A stretch of DNA of 64,000 nucleotides, from the NCBI RefSeq assembly GCF_003449035.1, contig NZ_QRGB01000001.1, positions 1,054,001-1,118,000 of the forward strand, read 5' to 3'. The notes under the pieces were generated by a model, which was not told the DNA's origin, did no database searches, and was given only the letters and a program-made list of their open reading frames with translations. Source of the DNA: Pedobacter indicus (lineage in GTDB: Bacteria; Bacteroidota; Bacteroidia; Sphingobacteriales; Sphingobacteriaceae). Positions 26,313 to 35,797 of the stretch are shown here, piece after piece (position 1 is the stretch's first letter; the number at the start of each line of letters is the position of its first letter). Both the position numbers and the translations under genes were made by a program.

Positions 26313-27685
26313 CCTACTAATTTTGTGATGGTTTGTTTAGCATCGCCAAACAACATGAGACAATTGTCTGCACCAAATAGTTCATTTTCGATACCTGCAT
26401 ACCCTTTCCCCATGCTCCGCTTGCTGACAATTACCGTCTGTGCCTTTTCAACATTCAATACGGGCATTCCGAAGATTGGGCTGTTAGGGTTGGTTTTAGC
26501 AGCTGGGTTCACTACATCATTCGCACCAACGACAAATACCAGGTCTGTATTTCCAAAATCATCGTTGATTTCATCCATTTCAATTAGCTTATCATAAGAA
26601 ATATTTGCTTCTGCCAGGAGAACATTCATGTGCCCGGGCATCCGGCCAGCGACGGGGTGGATAGCAAAACGAACGTTGACACCATTCTTTTCACATAGCT
26701 CGCTTAGCTCTCGGATTGTATGTTGTGCTTGAGCAACCGCCATACCATAACCGGGAACGATGATCAATGATGACACGGAATCAAAAATCTGCGCTGCTTC
26801 TTCAACTCCAACTTCTTTTACAACAATGTCGGAACCGCTATCTTGCGCTCCTCCGCCCGCTGAGGTTTGTCCAAACCCGCCAAGTAATACATTAGCTAAG
26901 GAGCGGTTCATTGCCTTACACATAATTTGAGTAAGGATAATTCCGGATGCACCAACGAGTGCACCTGATACGATAAGGACATTATTATTTAGGACGAAAC
27001 CCGTAGCACAAGCAGCCATACCTGAGTATGAATTCAATAAAGATATCACTACGGGCATATCGGCACCACCAATTGGAATCACTACAAGTACACCTAAAAT
27101 TAACGATAATACCCCTAAGATGATCATGTAATTGGGGTTTGAGAAATCGGTCAAAGCAAATACCGTGACAGCAACAGATAAGATTAGGAGGATTAGATTT
27201 AGCAAATGCTGTCCGGTGAACATAATTGCCCGACCAGATATTTTTCCTGCAAGCTTCATAAATGCAACTATGGATCCTGTGAAGGTAATACCCCCAATTA
27301 AGACACTTAGTGCGACACTGATGCCCGTAACCATGTCTACATCCAGGCCACGCTCTTGCGTATTTAGCCAAAAGTCAGAAAGAGCAACTGTCAATGAGGC
27401 CAAACCTCCAAAACCATTGAAGAGAGCGACCATTTCTGGCACTTTGGTCATTTGAACCTTGAAAGCGATGGTCAGACCGATTGCTGAGCCGATGATAACA
27501 CATATCAAAATGTCGATAAGACTGATGGCTTCTACTTGGACAACGGTTGCGAGTATTGCGATGAACATACCCGTCGCAGATATGACGTTTCCTTTTCGCG
27601 CACTTTTTGTGCGGCCTAACATTTTTATCCCCGCTATAAACAATATAGACGCGACGAGATAAGATATTTGTATAATGACGTTCAT
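26294..27685 (-). CDS. pntB: NAD(P) transhydrogenase subunit beta
   Basis: PntB carries the membrane domain dII-beta and the NADP(H)-binding domain dIII of the proton-pumping transhydrogenase, which makes NADPH from NADH. About nine membrane helices span residues 1-260. dIII shows VPGYGMAVAQAQHTIREL, HPVAGRMPGHMNVLLAEA and VGANDVVNPAAKTNPNSPI. The 463-residue length is right. It is the third gene of the pnt operon, 9 bp after the small alpha part. Confidence 0.97.
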   Translation of the reverse strand: MNVIIQISYLVASILFIAGIKMLGRTKSARKGNVISATGMFIAILATVVQVEAISLIDILICVIIGSAIGLTIAFKVQMTKVPEMVALFNGFGGLASLTVALSDFWLNTQERGLDVDMVTGISVALSVLIGGITFTGSIVAFMKLAGKISGRAIMFTGQHLLNLILLILSVAVTVFALTDFSNPNYMIILGVLSLILGVLVVIPIGGADMPVVISLLNSYSGMAACATGFVLNNNVLIVSGALVGASGIILTQIMCKAMNRSLANVLLGGFGQTSAGGGAQDSGSDIVVKEVGVEEAAQIFDSVSSLIIVPGYGMAVAQAQHTIRELSELCEKNGVNVRFAIHPVAGRMPGHMNVLLAEANISYDKLIEMDEINDDFGNTDLVFVVGANDVVNPAAKTNPNSPIFGMPVLNVEKAQTVIVSKRSMGKGYAGIENELFGADNCLMLFGDAKQTITKLVGELKEL

Positions 27686-27694
27686 TTTCAGGTC

Positions 27695-27982
27695 TTATTT
27701 TTTCTTGAACATTTTCAACATTCTATCCGTTACGGCATAACCACCTACGACGTTGATGGTTGCAAGAATAAGAGCCACCATTCCCAACCACTTACTTACT
27801 GACACATAGCCTAACTCATTACACGCTATGATAGCACCCACGATGGTAATTCCGGAGATGGCATTGGATCCCGACATGAGCGGTGTGTGGAGGGTTGGTG
27901 GAACCTTGTTTATTAGTTCAAAGCCAAGATAACTGGCTAGTATCAATATGTACAATAAAATGATAAAACTATCAGCAGACAT
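27695..27982 (-). CDS. pntAB: NAD(P) transhydrogenase subunit alpha part 2 (membrane part)
   Basis: A 95-residue protein with three membrane helices, equal to the C-terminal dII-alpha part of E. coli PntA. The family stretch TPLMSGSNAISGITIVGAI is present. In this organism the alpha subunit is split in two genes, as in Rhodospirillum and many Bacteroidota. It lies 16 bp after pntAA. Confidence 0.96.
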   Translation of the reverse strand: MSADSFIILLYILILASYLGFELINKVPPTLHTPLMSGSNAISGITIVGAIIACNELGYVSVSKWLGMVALILATINVVGGYAVTDRMLKMFKKK

Positions 27983-27998
27983 AATTTATGATTTTGAT

Positions 27999-29123
27999 TT
28001 ATTTAGATAAAATAGATTTTGTGAACTCATGTACTAATTGTCCTTGATGTGTAATCAAAGCCCCCTTGGTGATTTCTTCTTCTAGCTCCCACTTAAATCC
28101 TTCTTTATCGGCAAGGTGTAAAAGAAGGGTGCTTAAGTTGACTGCATACAATTGGCTTGCATTCACAGGTAGGAGGGATGGGAGGTTTGACTCGCCAATA
28201 ATCGTTACCCCATGCTTTTCTACAATCTGATTAAATTCTGATATTTCACAGTTCCCACCTGATTCGACTGCCATATCTACGATAACGGAGCCCGCTTTCA
28301 TAGATTTAACCATTTCTTCGGTAACCAGGATTGGTGATTTCTTGCCCATAACGAGCGCTGTGGTTATCACCAGGTCAGCGTCTTTGATTTTTTCTTGAAT
28401 CAGTTGTTGTTGTTTTGCGAGAAACTCTTGCGATACTTCTTTTGCGTAACCACCTTCTGTTTTTACTTCTTCCGCCGATTCAACAACGAGGAAACGGCCA
28501 CCTAAAGACTCCACCTGTTCTTTTGTTTCTGGTCGCACGTCGGATACTTCTACGACTGCCCCCAGGCGCTTCGCGGTAGCGATTGCTTGTAGACCCGCGA
28601 CGCCAGCACCGAAAATAAGCACTTTGGCCGGAGTGATGGTTCCCGCGGCTGTCATCATGAGTGGAAAGATTTTGCCTAAAGCATTTGCACCCATAATCAC
28701 GGCTTTGTAACCCGCTAAGTTAGCCTGTGAACTTAGTGCGTCCATCTTTTGGGCGCGAGATATGCGAGGCACAGCATCCATCGCAAAAGAGCTTATTTGT
28801 CGCGAATTGAAAGTTTCCAGCAGTTCCGGTTGTGTATAGGGGTATAAAAGAGAAATGCTGACCGAGCCGTTTTTAAATTGTGATGCCTCCTCAAGAGTAG
28901 GCGCGTTGACCTTAAGAATGACATCTGAATTAAAGATATCACTCTTCGAAACGATTTGTGCTCCAGCTACTTTATAGTCTTCGTCGCTAAAATTTGAAGC
29001 GACACCAGCTCCACTTTCGACTTGGATCTGGAATTCTTTCTTGAGGAGAAGTTTAACTATCTCCGGACTGAGCGCTACGCGTCTTTCTTTTTCTTTGGTT
29101 TCTTTAAGTACCCCTAGGATCAT
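27999..29123 (-). CDS. pntAA: NAD(P) transhydrogenase subunit alpha part 1 (NAD-binding)
   Basis: This 374-residue soluble domain dI binds NAD(H). It starts with ILGVLKETKEKERRVALSPE, shared with alanine dehydrogenase. The nucleotide fold is VLIFGAGVAGLQAIATAKRLG with EVSDVRPETKEQVESLGG, and the mobile-loop region VIVDMAVESGGNCE follows. It is the first gene of the pntAA-pntAB-pntB operon. TATATTTG at 29187-29194 on the minus strand probably marks the promoter, about 65 bp upstream. Confidence 0.97.
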   Translation of the reverse strand: MILGVLKETKEKERRVALSPEIVKLLLKKEFQIQVESGAGVASNFSDEDYKVAGAQIVSKSDIFNSDVILKVNAPTLEEASQFKNGSVSISLLYPYTQPELLETFNSRQISSFAMDAVPRISRAQKMDALSSQANLAGYKAVIMGANALGKIFPLMMTAAGTITPAKVLIFGAGVAGLQAIATAKRLGAVVEVSDVRPETKEQVESLGGRFLVVESAEEVKTEGGYAKEVSQEFLAKQQQLIQEKIKDADLVITTALVMGKKSPILVTEEMVKSMKAGSVIVDMAVESGGNCEISEFNQIVEKHGVTIIGESNLPSLLPVNASQLYAVNLSTLLLHLADKEGFKWELEEEITKGALITHQGQLVHEFTKSILSK

Positions 29124-29186
29124 TATTCTTTCGGATTATAAATATTTTTTACAACGAACCAATTGCATCTGAAATGTTGCAATCGG

Positions 29187-29194
29187 CAAATATA
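29187..29194 (-). promoter_or_regulatory. Likely -7 box of the pnt operon
   Basis: TATATTTG followed by GCC on the minus strand matches TAnnTTTG. No TTTG stands at 18-20 bp upstream (the nearest is 24 bp away). The rest of the 29124-29333 gap is A/T-rich with nothing else recognised. Confidence 0.45.
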
Positions 29195-29333
29195 GAATAT
29201 TAATTAATATATTTAAATCAAAAGCCAATAATAAATGAAATAATAATCATTTATGTGTGTATTTGATATGAAATTGATATTAAAGTATGTGTCTCGTTGA
29301 TGATTTATAATCCAAATTTGTTTTATGTAGCAC

Positions 29334-30899
29334 CTATTTCCGGTTAAAATCGAGGTCGTGAAAGTCAAAGCTAAAGTCAGTTAACGGCGAAATAGCTTCC
29401 ATTTTGAAACCATCTGCTTCTCCCTCTTGGTTCAGTGTAAACATAACAAAAGCATCTGCGTCGAGGGTTCTGTCATTCCACTTTACGATGAAGGTATTTC
29501 CTTTGTAGAAATACATGGTTCCCTGTAGTTTTGGTGATTTTTCTGATTGGAAATAGAGGTTGTTACCCCTTTTTTCTATCGTCACGTTTCCGAACCACGG
29601 ATCGGTAAATGTTCCGATATATTGGTTGTATTCAATGGGTTTTTGGTGTTGTTGCGAGTTGATATCCGTCCATAGTGCATCGGTAATCTCAGCGGCTCGT
29701 TTTTGACTTGCTTGTCGCATCTCGTTGTACTGACCGATCCAGTCCTTAGCCGGCTTTCCAAAGTATGCATCTTTAATACTGTTTGAAATTGAATTAAAAG
29801 CATATCCTGATTGTTGATTGGTGAGAACGATGATCCCGAGGTTCAACTCAGGTATCATGGTTACTTGCGTTACTATACCTGCTAAGCCCCCGGTATGCAT
29901 TACCTGAAGGTGTCCGTCGACCATGCTGAGATTCCACCCCAAGCCATACGCAACAAAAGGGTTGCCTTCATACGGCGAGCGCCCTCGGATAATCGTTTGT
30001 GGTGTCCATGTTTCACGGTGGACAGTCTCCGAAAAAAGACTGTCTTTGAGTTCGGGGCCATATTTGCCATGGTTCAACTGGGTAATAACCCACTTGCTCA
30101 TGTCCTTTATGTTGGAATACATTCCCCCGGCTGCATTGGCGACTTCTGAAAAGCTGAGCCCGACTGTTTCTAGCTGACCGTTAACGGGGGCGTGACCATC
30201 TATGATATTCGACCGATCCTTTAATCTGTACCACGACATGGCTGTTTGTGTCATGCCCAGTGGCTCAATAAAATGTTTCACTACAAAATCTTCGTAGTCC
30301 ATTCCAGAGGCTCGGGCTACTATCTCGCCTGCGACGATATAGAGCAAATTGTCGTAATCATATTTCGATCGGAACGAAGACACTGGTTTTAAATACCGAA
30401 GGTTATGAATCAGCTCACTCTTCGTCGTAGAGTTAGAGTCTGGCCAAATCATCAAGTCGCCAGCTCCTAAACCTAATCCGCTGCGGTGGGTGAGAAGATC
30501 GCGGATCGTAAATTCGCGTGTTACATACGCGTCGTATAACTTAAATTCGGGAATAATATCCGTCACTTTCGTGTCCCACGTTATCTTTCCTTGATCAACT
30601 AGTATGCCTAACGAAGCTGCTGTAAATGCTTTGGTGTTGGATGCAACACCAAATAGTGTGTTTTCATCTACTTTCTTTTTCGATTCGATTGATCTTACTC
30701 CGTACCCCTTAGAATGAACGATTTCTCCGTCTTTTATCACGGCAACGGCTATGCCTGGGACATTGAAAGTGGCTAGTGTCTTTTCCGCAATGCTGTCGAT
30801 TTGCTGCTCTGATAATCCTTGAGCCCACAACGAATTGCTAGTTAATAACAGGCTGAAAATCATAATAAAGAAGGTCGAGATATGTATTCTATTTTCCAT
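29334..30899 (-). CDS. Serine hydrolase, class C beta-lactamase/penicillin-binding fold
   Basis: A 521-residue exported protein with a signal ending LWAQG. The catalytic elements are SNTK (Ser87, Lys90), YDN in SKYDYDNLLYIVAG and HTGG in VMHTGGLAGI. The C-terminal 110 residues form a lipocalin-like DUF3471-type domain (IGTFTDPWFGNVTIEKRGNN). Members act as esterases, D-amino peptidases or peptidoglycan hydrolases, and true beta-lactamases are shorter. It is a single gene and converges with nothing on either side. Confidence 0.92.
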   Translation of the reverse strand: MENRIHISTFFIMIFSLLLTSNSLWAQGLSEQQIDSIAEKTLATFNVPGIAVAVIKDGEIVHSKGYGVRSIESKKKVDENTLFGVASNTKAFTAASLGILVDQGKITWDTKVTDIIPEFKLYDAYVTREFTIRDLLTHRSGLGLGAGDLMIWPDSNSTTKSELIHNLRYLKPVSSFRSKYDYDNLLYIVAGEIVARASGMDYEDFVVKHFIEPLGMTQTAMSWYRLKDRSNIIDGHAPVNGQLETVGLSFSEVANAAGGMYSNIKDMSKWVITQLNHGKYGPELKDSLFSETVHRETWTPQTIIRGRSPYEGNPFVAYGLGWNLSMVDGHLQVMHTGGLAGIVTQVTMIPELNLGIIVLTNQQSGYAFNSISNSIKDAYFGKPAKDWIGQYNEMRQASQKRAAEITDALWTDINSQQHQKPIEYNQYIGTFTDPWFGNVTIEKRGNNLYFQSEKSPKLQGTMYFYKGNTFIVKWNDRTLDADAFVMFTLNQEGEADGFKMEAISPLTDFSFDFHDLDFNRK

Positions 30900-30993
30900 A
30901 TGAGTGTAATTGCTATTTAATGTGTTTGCGATAAATAACTGGATAAGGTGATTAAAGGTATAAAATATTCCACAAATATATTTTATTAATCTT

Positions 30994-31023
30994 TTTGATA
31001 TTTCTCATAAAGGAGTATCTTTG
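30994..31023 (+). promoter_or_regulatory. Promoter of tRNA-Glu copy 2
   Basis: TTTG (30994-30997), 18-bp spacer, TATCTTTG (31016-31023), then GCATTCCGAAAA. The boxes, spacing and start region are the same as at copy 1, while the rest of the leader differs. Confidence 0.85.
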
Positions 31024-31064
31024 CATTCCGAAAAACGGATAACGTTTGGTTGGAAAGATTTATT

Positions 31065-31136
31065 GGCCCGTTCGTCTAGGGGTTAGGACGCCAGATTTTC
31101 ATTCTGGAAACAGGGGTTCGATTCCCCTACGGGCTA
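31065..31136 (+). tRNA. tRNA-Glu (TTC), copy 2
   Basis: Identical in all 72 bases to 8153-8224, with anticodon TTC and no encoded CCA. The GATTTATT just before it is also shared in part with copy 1. Confidence 0.97.
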
Positions 31137-31168
31137 CCGAGAGGCTCCAAAGAGAGCCGAGAAGGTTC

Positions 31169-31209
31169 AAATACCGCCTTTAAACATGTTAAAGGCGGTA
31201 TTTCGTTTT
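31169..31209 (+). terminator. Terminator after tRNA-Glu copy 2
   Basis: AAATACCGCCTTTAA pairs with TTAAAGGCGGTATTT around a CATG loop, a long stable stem, followed by CGTTTTA. The tail is T-poor but the hairpin is strong. Confidence 0.75.
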
Positions 31210-31364
31210 ATAGGATTCGTCGAAGTCACCCAGATTCGACGTGTTAAATATAGTATCTGATTTACTGCATTTACCTTAGTTTAAACAGAAACATTCAAAA
31301 TATTACAAACCAAGCGAATTTCTGTATGTTATTTATCTGACTTAGTAGATAAATCGAAGACAAT

Positions 31365-31946
31365 ATGAATCAGGTAAAATTTTTTATAGTAGCTTTTATT
31401 AGTTTGTTCGTAATCAGTTGCCAGCAGTCAGCAAACGATACAAATACCAACGGAACGACTGCTGATACGTTGTCAGAAATATCACAGGATACAATAGATC
31501 AAGACACAATCAGTGAAGAACCAGTCGTTGACACTGCAACCTCCGCAGAAAATGCACAGCCATCAACAGATGTTAAAGCTACCTCTTTTAAGATTCGTGA
31601 AGGGAAGCATAATATCAGTTTGCAATGGATAAGTTGGGATGACTTAGGCGAGGCCGAGATAGAGTACGTCGGAGATAATAAATATAGCATTGTAGGAGAG
31701 CAACGAAATCCTGATAATAGTGATTATTTGAAAATCAATGGTACAATTGAACCTGTATCGGATAAAAAGTTGGCCTTCGAAGGCACTATCGAGTCTCAGA
31801 TCGAACATTTAAACCAGGGTCAGCCCTGTGTGAGAGATGGGAGCCAGGTTTTTGAGTCTACAAAAAACCGTAAATACTGGCGTATGCAAGATATGGAAAA
31901 TTGTGAAGGAGGAAGGGTGCTCGACTATGTAGATATCTACTTCTAG
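31365..31946 (+). CDS. Lipoprotein of unknown function
   Basis: A 193-residue protein with a lipoprotein signal ending FVISC (Cys19). A Thr/Asp/Ser-rich linker (about 20-70) follows, then a globular part with two Cys (GQPCVRDGSQVF and MENCEGGRV) that may pair. No family recognised. The beta-rich pattern (KYSIVGEQRN, LKINGTIEPVSD) suggests a small periplasmic domain anchored to a membrane. It ends at a C/G-rich terminator. Monocistronic. Confidence 0.7.
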   Translation: MNQVKFFIVAFISLFVISCQQSANDTNTNGTTADTLSEISQDTIDQDTISEEPVVDTATSAENAQPSTDVKATSFKIREGKHNISLQWISWDDLGEAEIEYVGDNKYSIVGEQRNPDNSDYLKINGTIEPVSDKKLAFEGTIESQIEHLNQGQPCVRDGSQVFESTKNRKYWRMQDMENCEGGRVLDYVDIYF

Positions 31947-31974
31947 CCTCAGTTTTTTATTCTATTTTTTCTAT

Positions 31975-31996
31975 CCCCCCAAAAGGGGGTGTTTTT
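31975..31996 (+). terminator. Terminator of the lipoprotein gene
   Basis: Six C, four A and five G form a compact hairpin (31975-31989), followed by TG and five T. Confidence 0.85.
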
Positions 31997-32065
31997 AACG
32001 CGTCAAATCTTTTATCTTTACTGCGAGATAGAAACCAATTATAAACGATTCAAACAGACGTTGTT

Positions 32066-34030
32066 ATGAGTATATTTGTGAATAAGACCACTTTTTGCTG
32101 GTGGAAGTTCGCATGGGTGTCCCTGATCATCGCATTCCCTTTAGTCGCAAAAGGCCAGCTGGTCGACTCGTTGTTTTTAGCGCATACCGATAAGAACGGG
32201 ATTGTAAATGTAAAAGCAGTTCTCGATGAGGGTAAGAAGTATGTATACACCAACCCATCGTTAACACCGATAATCGCTGAGCGAGCCGTTAGTGTTGCGG
32301 AAAAGCAAAAAAGACCTTTAGCGGTCGCTCAAAGCTATCAATTTATGGCTGCGGTTTGGTTTCAAACGAAGGCTGACTATGATTCAACAGCCCATTATTT
32401 GGATCAAGCCGAAAAGATCTACAGCACTCTTCAATCAGAGGATGCTTTGAACGGTATGGGTATGGTCTATCATAATTATGGAACGCTGAAGCAAGTTTTG
32501 GGAGACTATAGCGAAGCATTTGATTATTACATAAAAGCTTTAAAACTATTTGATGAAACCGAAAATACAACCGGACGGCCGTACACATTAAATAACATTG
32601 CTACGCTTTATGAATTGGTAGGTGATGCAGATAAGACAGAAGTTTATGCTCGTCGCTGTATTGATCTTTCTCGTAAAGTTGGCGATGAATTCATGGAGGT
32701 AACCGGTAGCATCGTTCTCCTGTCTTCTCTAATGCAGCAGAAAAGGTTTGAGGAGGCTGTTCCTTTGCTTGAAAAAATTAAAGAGTATGGGGAAAAGAAC
32801 GATGATCTCTATAAGAAGTTCCTGTATCATTTCAATAGGGGGGCATACTTAATAAATCATAAAAAAGATTATGCCTCTGCGATACAAGAGTATGAAAAAG
32901 CATGTCAGTTAGCCGAATCGGTCGGCGATGAATGGGAAATAATGAGACACTATTCGGCTTTATCGGAAGCCTATTTAGAAAATAGGCAGATGAGTGAAGC
33001 TTATAAGGCGGCAGAGAATACGTTGTCACTCGCCAAAAAACTGAAGTCGAAGGACAAGCAAGAAATCTCATTGTCTGTGATGGCACAGGTTAATGCTAGG
33101 AACAGTGATTACGAAAACGCTTATCAGCAACTGTATGCAGCATATCTGTTAAAAGACACCCTTTTTGATGAGAATAATCAGCGACATATCGCTTTCCTGG
33201 AATCTGAATACCAAACCGAAAAGAAAGAAATTAGGATCGAATCGTTGGAAAAACAACGCCAGTTGTATATTTGGTTGGGCTTAGCTGGGGTAGTAATTTG
33301 CCTAATTGCTTTTGCACTAGCGGTAATACGGTATCGTTTGGCAGTTAGTCGTCGTAAGCTAGCAGAGAAAGAAGCTCAGCGTTTGGAGCAGGAAAAGCAT
33401 TTGGTTGCTGTTCAGGCCACATTGGATGGCGAGGCTGCAGAACGCAGTCGATTGGCAAAAGACTTGCACGATGGACTGGGCTGTATGCTATCGTTGGTGA
33501 AATTCAATTTGCCGGATGTGAAAGGAGCAGGTGTACTGGAGACGGTAGATATATCACGCTTTCAAAAAGCGCTAGGGATGTTAGATGACTCCATACAAGA
33601 ACTTCGTCGTGTCGCACACCATATGATGCCAGAATCGCTTCTTCGGCATGGTCTGAAAGTATCTTTATCTGATTTTTGTGCAGCTATCCCGAATGTCGAT
33701 TTTCACTATTTTGGGAATGAAACTCGGCTATCTGAAAAGTTAGAGATTATGATCTACCGATGTATCCATGAATTAGTAAACAATGCTCTTAAGCACGCAC
33801 AGGCCACACAGATCAATGTACAGCTTGTGCAGGAAGAAGATCGTTTGTCTTTTACCGTCCATGATAATGGAGTGGGTTTCGATCAGGAGCAAACAACAGA
33901 AGGGATGGGACTAAAGAACGTAAGGCAGCGCGTGACGACTTTTCAAGGAAAAATGAATGTATACTCCTCGTCAAAGGGGACAGAGGTCTATGTCGAATTA
34001 GAGTTTCCACATGAGGATGAGAATGGATAG
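32066..34030 (+). CDS. TPR-containing sensor histidine kinase (HisKA_3 class), orphan
   Basis: A 654-residue sensor with a signal peptide (LIIAFPLVAKG). About eight tetratricopeptide repeats (50-390) are followed by one membrane helix (about 399-422) and a coiled linker. The HisKA_3 helix has phospho-acceptor His468 in KDLHDGLG. The HATPase domain shows NELVNNALKHA-like N-box, DNGVGFD and GMGLKNVRQRV. Such kinases normally pair with a NarL/LuxR-type regulator encoded next to them; none is found in the window. The next gene is a barstar-like protein 67 bp away. Confidence 0.93.
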   Translation: MSIFVNKTTFCWWKFAWVSLIIAFPLVAKGQLVDSLFLAHTDKNGIVNVKAVLDEGKKYVYTNPSLTPIIAERAVSVAEKQKRPLAVAQSYQFMAAVWFQTKADYDSTAHYLDQAEKIYSTLQSEDALNGMGMVYHNYGTLKQVLGDYSEAFDYYIKALKLFDETENTTGRPYTLNNIATLYELVGDADKTEVYARRCIDLSRKVGDEFMEVTGSIVLLSSLMQQKRFEEAVPLLEKIKEYGEKNDDLYKKFLYHFNRGAYLINHKKDYASAIQEYEKACQLAESVGDEWEIMRHYSALSEAYLENRQMSEAYKAAENTLSLAKKLKSKDKQEISLSVMAQVNARNSDYENAYQQLYAAYLLKDTLFDENNQRHIAFLESEYQTEKKEIRIESLEKQRQLYIWLGLAGVVICLIAFALAVIRYRLAVSRRKLAEKEAQRLEQEKHLVAVQATLDGEAAERSRLAKDLHDGLGCMLSLVKFNLPDVKGAGVLETVDISRFQKALGMLDDSIQELRRVAHHMMPESLLRHGLKVSLSDFCAAIPNVDFHYFGNETRLSEKLEIMIYRCIHELVNNALKHAQATQINVQLVQEEDRLSFTVHDNGVGFDQEQTTEGMGLKNVRQRVTTFQGKMNVYSSSKGTEVYVELEFPHEDENG

Positions 34031-34097
34031 GAAACGAATTTGTTTGTTTTGGAAACATAGTTGGTTAGCAAATGTTCCATTTAGAAAGCTTTAACAG

Positions 34098-34490
34098 ATG
34101 AAAAAAACAATCTCTATCGACGGTCGCCGAATATACGATATCAAAAGCTTTTATGATGAAATAAACCAAGTGTTTATGAATGGTGTCGACTGGAAACTTG
34201 GTCAAAGTCTCGATGCTTTTAATGATATGCTTCATGGCGGCTACGGTGTGATAGAGGGTGATGAACCTATAGATTTGATTTGGATAGGTTTTGAAAAAAA
34301 CCGAAACGATTTGGGTTCCGAACTTACCAAGTCATATTATCTTGATAAATTAGATCAGCCGTCGAAGTTTAATATTCCCTGGGTAAAAGAAAAGTTGAAG
34401 GAACTTGAAAATGGAACTGGTAAAACCTACTTTGAAATCATCCTTGAAATTATTTCCGACCATCAGAATATAAATCTTATTCGCCGATAA
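34098..34490 (+). CDS. Barstar-family protein (ribonuclease inhibitor or immunity protein)
   Basis: The 130-residue protein matches the barstar pattern: IDGRRIYDIKSFYDEINQVF, then DWKLGQSLDAFNDMLHGGYG. In the family these helices plug the barnase active site. No barnase, polymorphic toxin or secretion gene was seen nearby. It could be an orphan immunity gene against a foreign RNase toxin or have another binding role. It starts 67 bp after the histidine kinase and may share its transcript. Confidence 0.82.
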   Translation: MKKTISIDGRRIYDIKSFYDEINQVFMNGVDWKLGQSLDAFNDMLHGGYGVIEGDEPIDLIWIGFEKNRNDLGSELTKSYYLDKLDQPSKFNIPWVKEKLKELENGTGKTYFEIILEIISDHQNINLIRR

Positions 34491-34536
34491 CCAACGCCTT
34501 TCGATGTTATGGTCTGCGTTAAGATTTGTACGTCGG

Positions 34537-35141
34537 TTAAAATAGTTTCAACTGAGCATCTGAAATTCCTTTCCCGAGGAATGGATAATCACCGACAACT
34601 TCGTATTGATTAACATGGGGGCGTGTGGTACTCCTTGTTGCGGACAATCTTTTTCTTAAAAATACAATTCGATTGGCGTCGCTATCAGCATGATATCGCA
34701 TGTTCTCCCTATAAGGCCAAACTCCGTTAAACTCGTTTTCAGGAATCCGCCTCGCAATTGTCAGGTGACCCTTTTTGATAAAATTAAGTGAATAACCTTT
34801 AACGGGCGTTAAAGCTGGTCGAAGGTGCATTTGTAAATATTGAGGTATCCTTGAGAATTGTTCTTCGTTTTCTACATGAAGATAAATCGTGCTAGTTTCG
34901 TTCTGGAAACTACCGAAATCAGATAATGGGAAAGATTTGAACAGAGTTTGGCTGAGTAAGGAAGAAATTGCTCAGGGCGGTGAACTGACAATTGAAGCTT
35001 CGTCCACGCCAACTCAATATGGAGCAGATAATATTTGGATTTCTTCGGTAGATTGACAAAAAGACATGTGTCAGACTTGGTTAAAAATGGTGCTACCTGA
35101 AAATGGATACATAACGGACTCCATTCGCATTTCATCCGCAT
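34537..35141 (-). pseudogene. Frameshifted gene of unknown function
   Basis: Two overlapping minus-strand frames both look coding. The upstream one begins MRMKCEWSPLCIHFQ at 35141 and runs to about residue 60. The downstream one carries SDFGSFQNETSTIYLHVENE and then PENEFNGVWPYRENMRYHAD to a stop at 34537. The switch lies near 34960, where the downstream frame meets a TGA. Joined, they would give about 190 residues. No family recognised. A broken gene is the simplest reading, but two chance frames cannot be excluded. Confidence 0.35.
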
Positions 35142-35305
35142 TTTGATGTCAAAATCCGAATATAATGTAGATATAATCCAAATTGTTTCTCATATGATTT
35201 TCACCAAGGTTCGCACAGGTTATCAAAAAGGTAAAACGTAGGATTATAGAGGGATATCTCGTAAATTGCATTTAATTTAATCATTGATAACTAAAGTAGC
35301 AGAAT

Positions 35306-35725
35306 ATGATCTGGAAAGAGCCTATCGATTTAGAAAAGCTGAATAGCGGACCAGAGTATATGGGAACATTCCTGGGCATTCGGTTTGCCGAATTTGATGA
35401 TCGTTCGCTGACGGCAACGATGCCGGTTGATACACGAACACACCAGCCTTGGGGTATCTTACATGGTGGGGCGTCCGTTGTTTTAGCAGAAACCGTTGGT
35501 TCTTATGCTAGCGGGTTGATTGTGGATACTGCTCAATATATGCCAGTCGGTCTGGAGGTTAATGCGAATCATCTTCGACCAGTTTCTTCAGGAGAGATAA
35601 AAGCAGTTTGTGCTCCGATTCATATAGGGAGAAAAACACATGTCTGGGATATCAAGATCTATAATGAAGAGGGCAAAATGGTTTGTATCAGTCGGTTGAC
35701 GGTCGCCATTATCGAAAGGCAATAA
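35306..35725 (+). CDS. Hotdog-fold thioesterase (PaaI/YbdB family)
   Basis: A 139-residue cytoplasmic protein with the hotdog core. HQPWGILHGGASVVLAETVGS holds the HGG motif and the catalytic Glu, and VGLEVNANHLRPVSSG follows. Members hydrolyse acyl- or aryl-CoA esters, for example dihydroxynaphthoyl-CoA in menaquinone synthesis. That role is possible but no men genes are nearby. Its stop codon is inside the left arm of a strong terminator. Confidence 0.92.
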   Translation: MIWKEPIDLEKLNSGPEYMGTFLGIRFAEFDDRSLTATMPVDTRTHQPWGILHGGASVVLAETVGSYASGLIVDTAQYMPVGLEVNANHLRPVSSGEIKAVCAPIHIGRKTHVWDIKIYNEEGKMVCISRLTVAIIERQ

Positions 35726-35767
35726 TAGGAAAGCCTGCGAATTAACTCGCAGGCTTTCCTATTTTAA
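35724..35767 (+). terminator. Terminator of the thioesterase gene
   Basis: A perfect 17-bp stem (35724-35740 with 35747-35763) around a 6-nt loop. The left arm begins inside the stop codon. TATTTTAAG follows, so the tail is short. On the other strand it could also stop read-through from the sialic-acid operon. Confidence 0.8.
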
Positions 35768-35797
35768 GAGATTGTTTTTTTCACTGAGTGGACTCGT

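Noticed and set aside
34537-34830. 97-codon frame as an intact gene
   Set aside because: Coding character continues upstream of its ATG without a start, so it is better read as the second half of a frameshifted gene.
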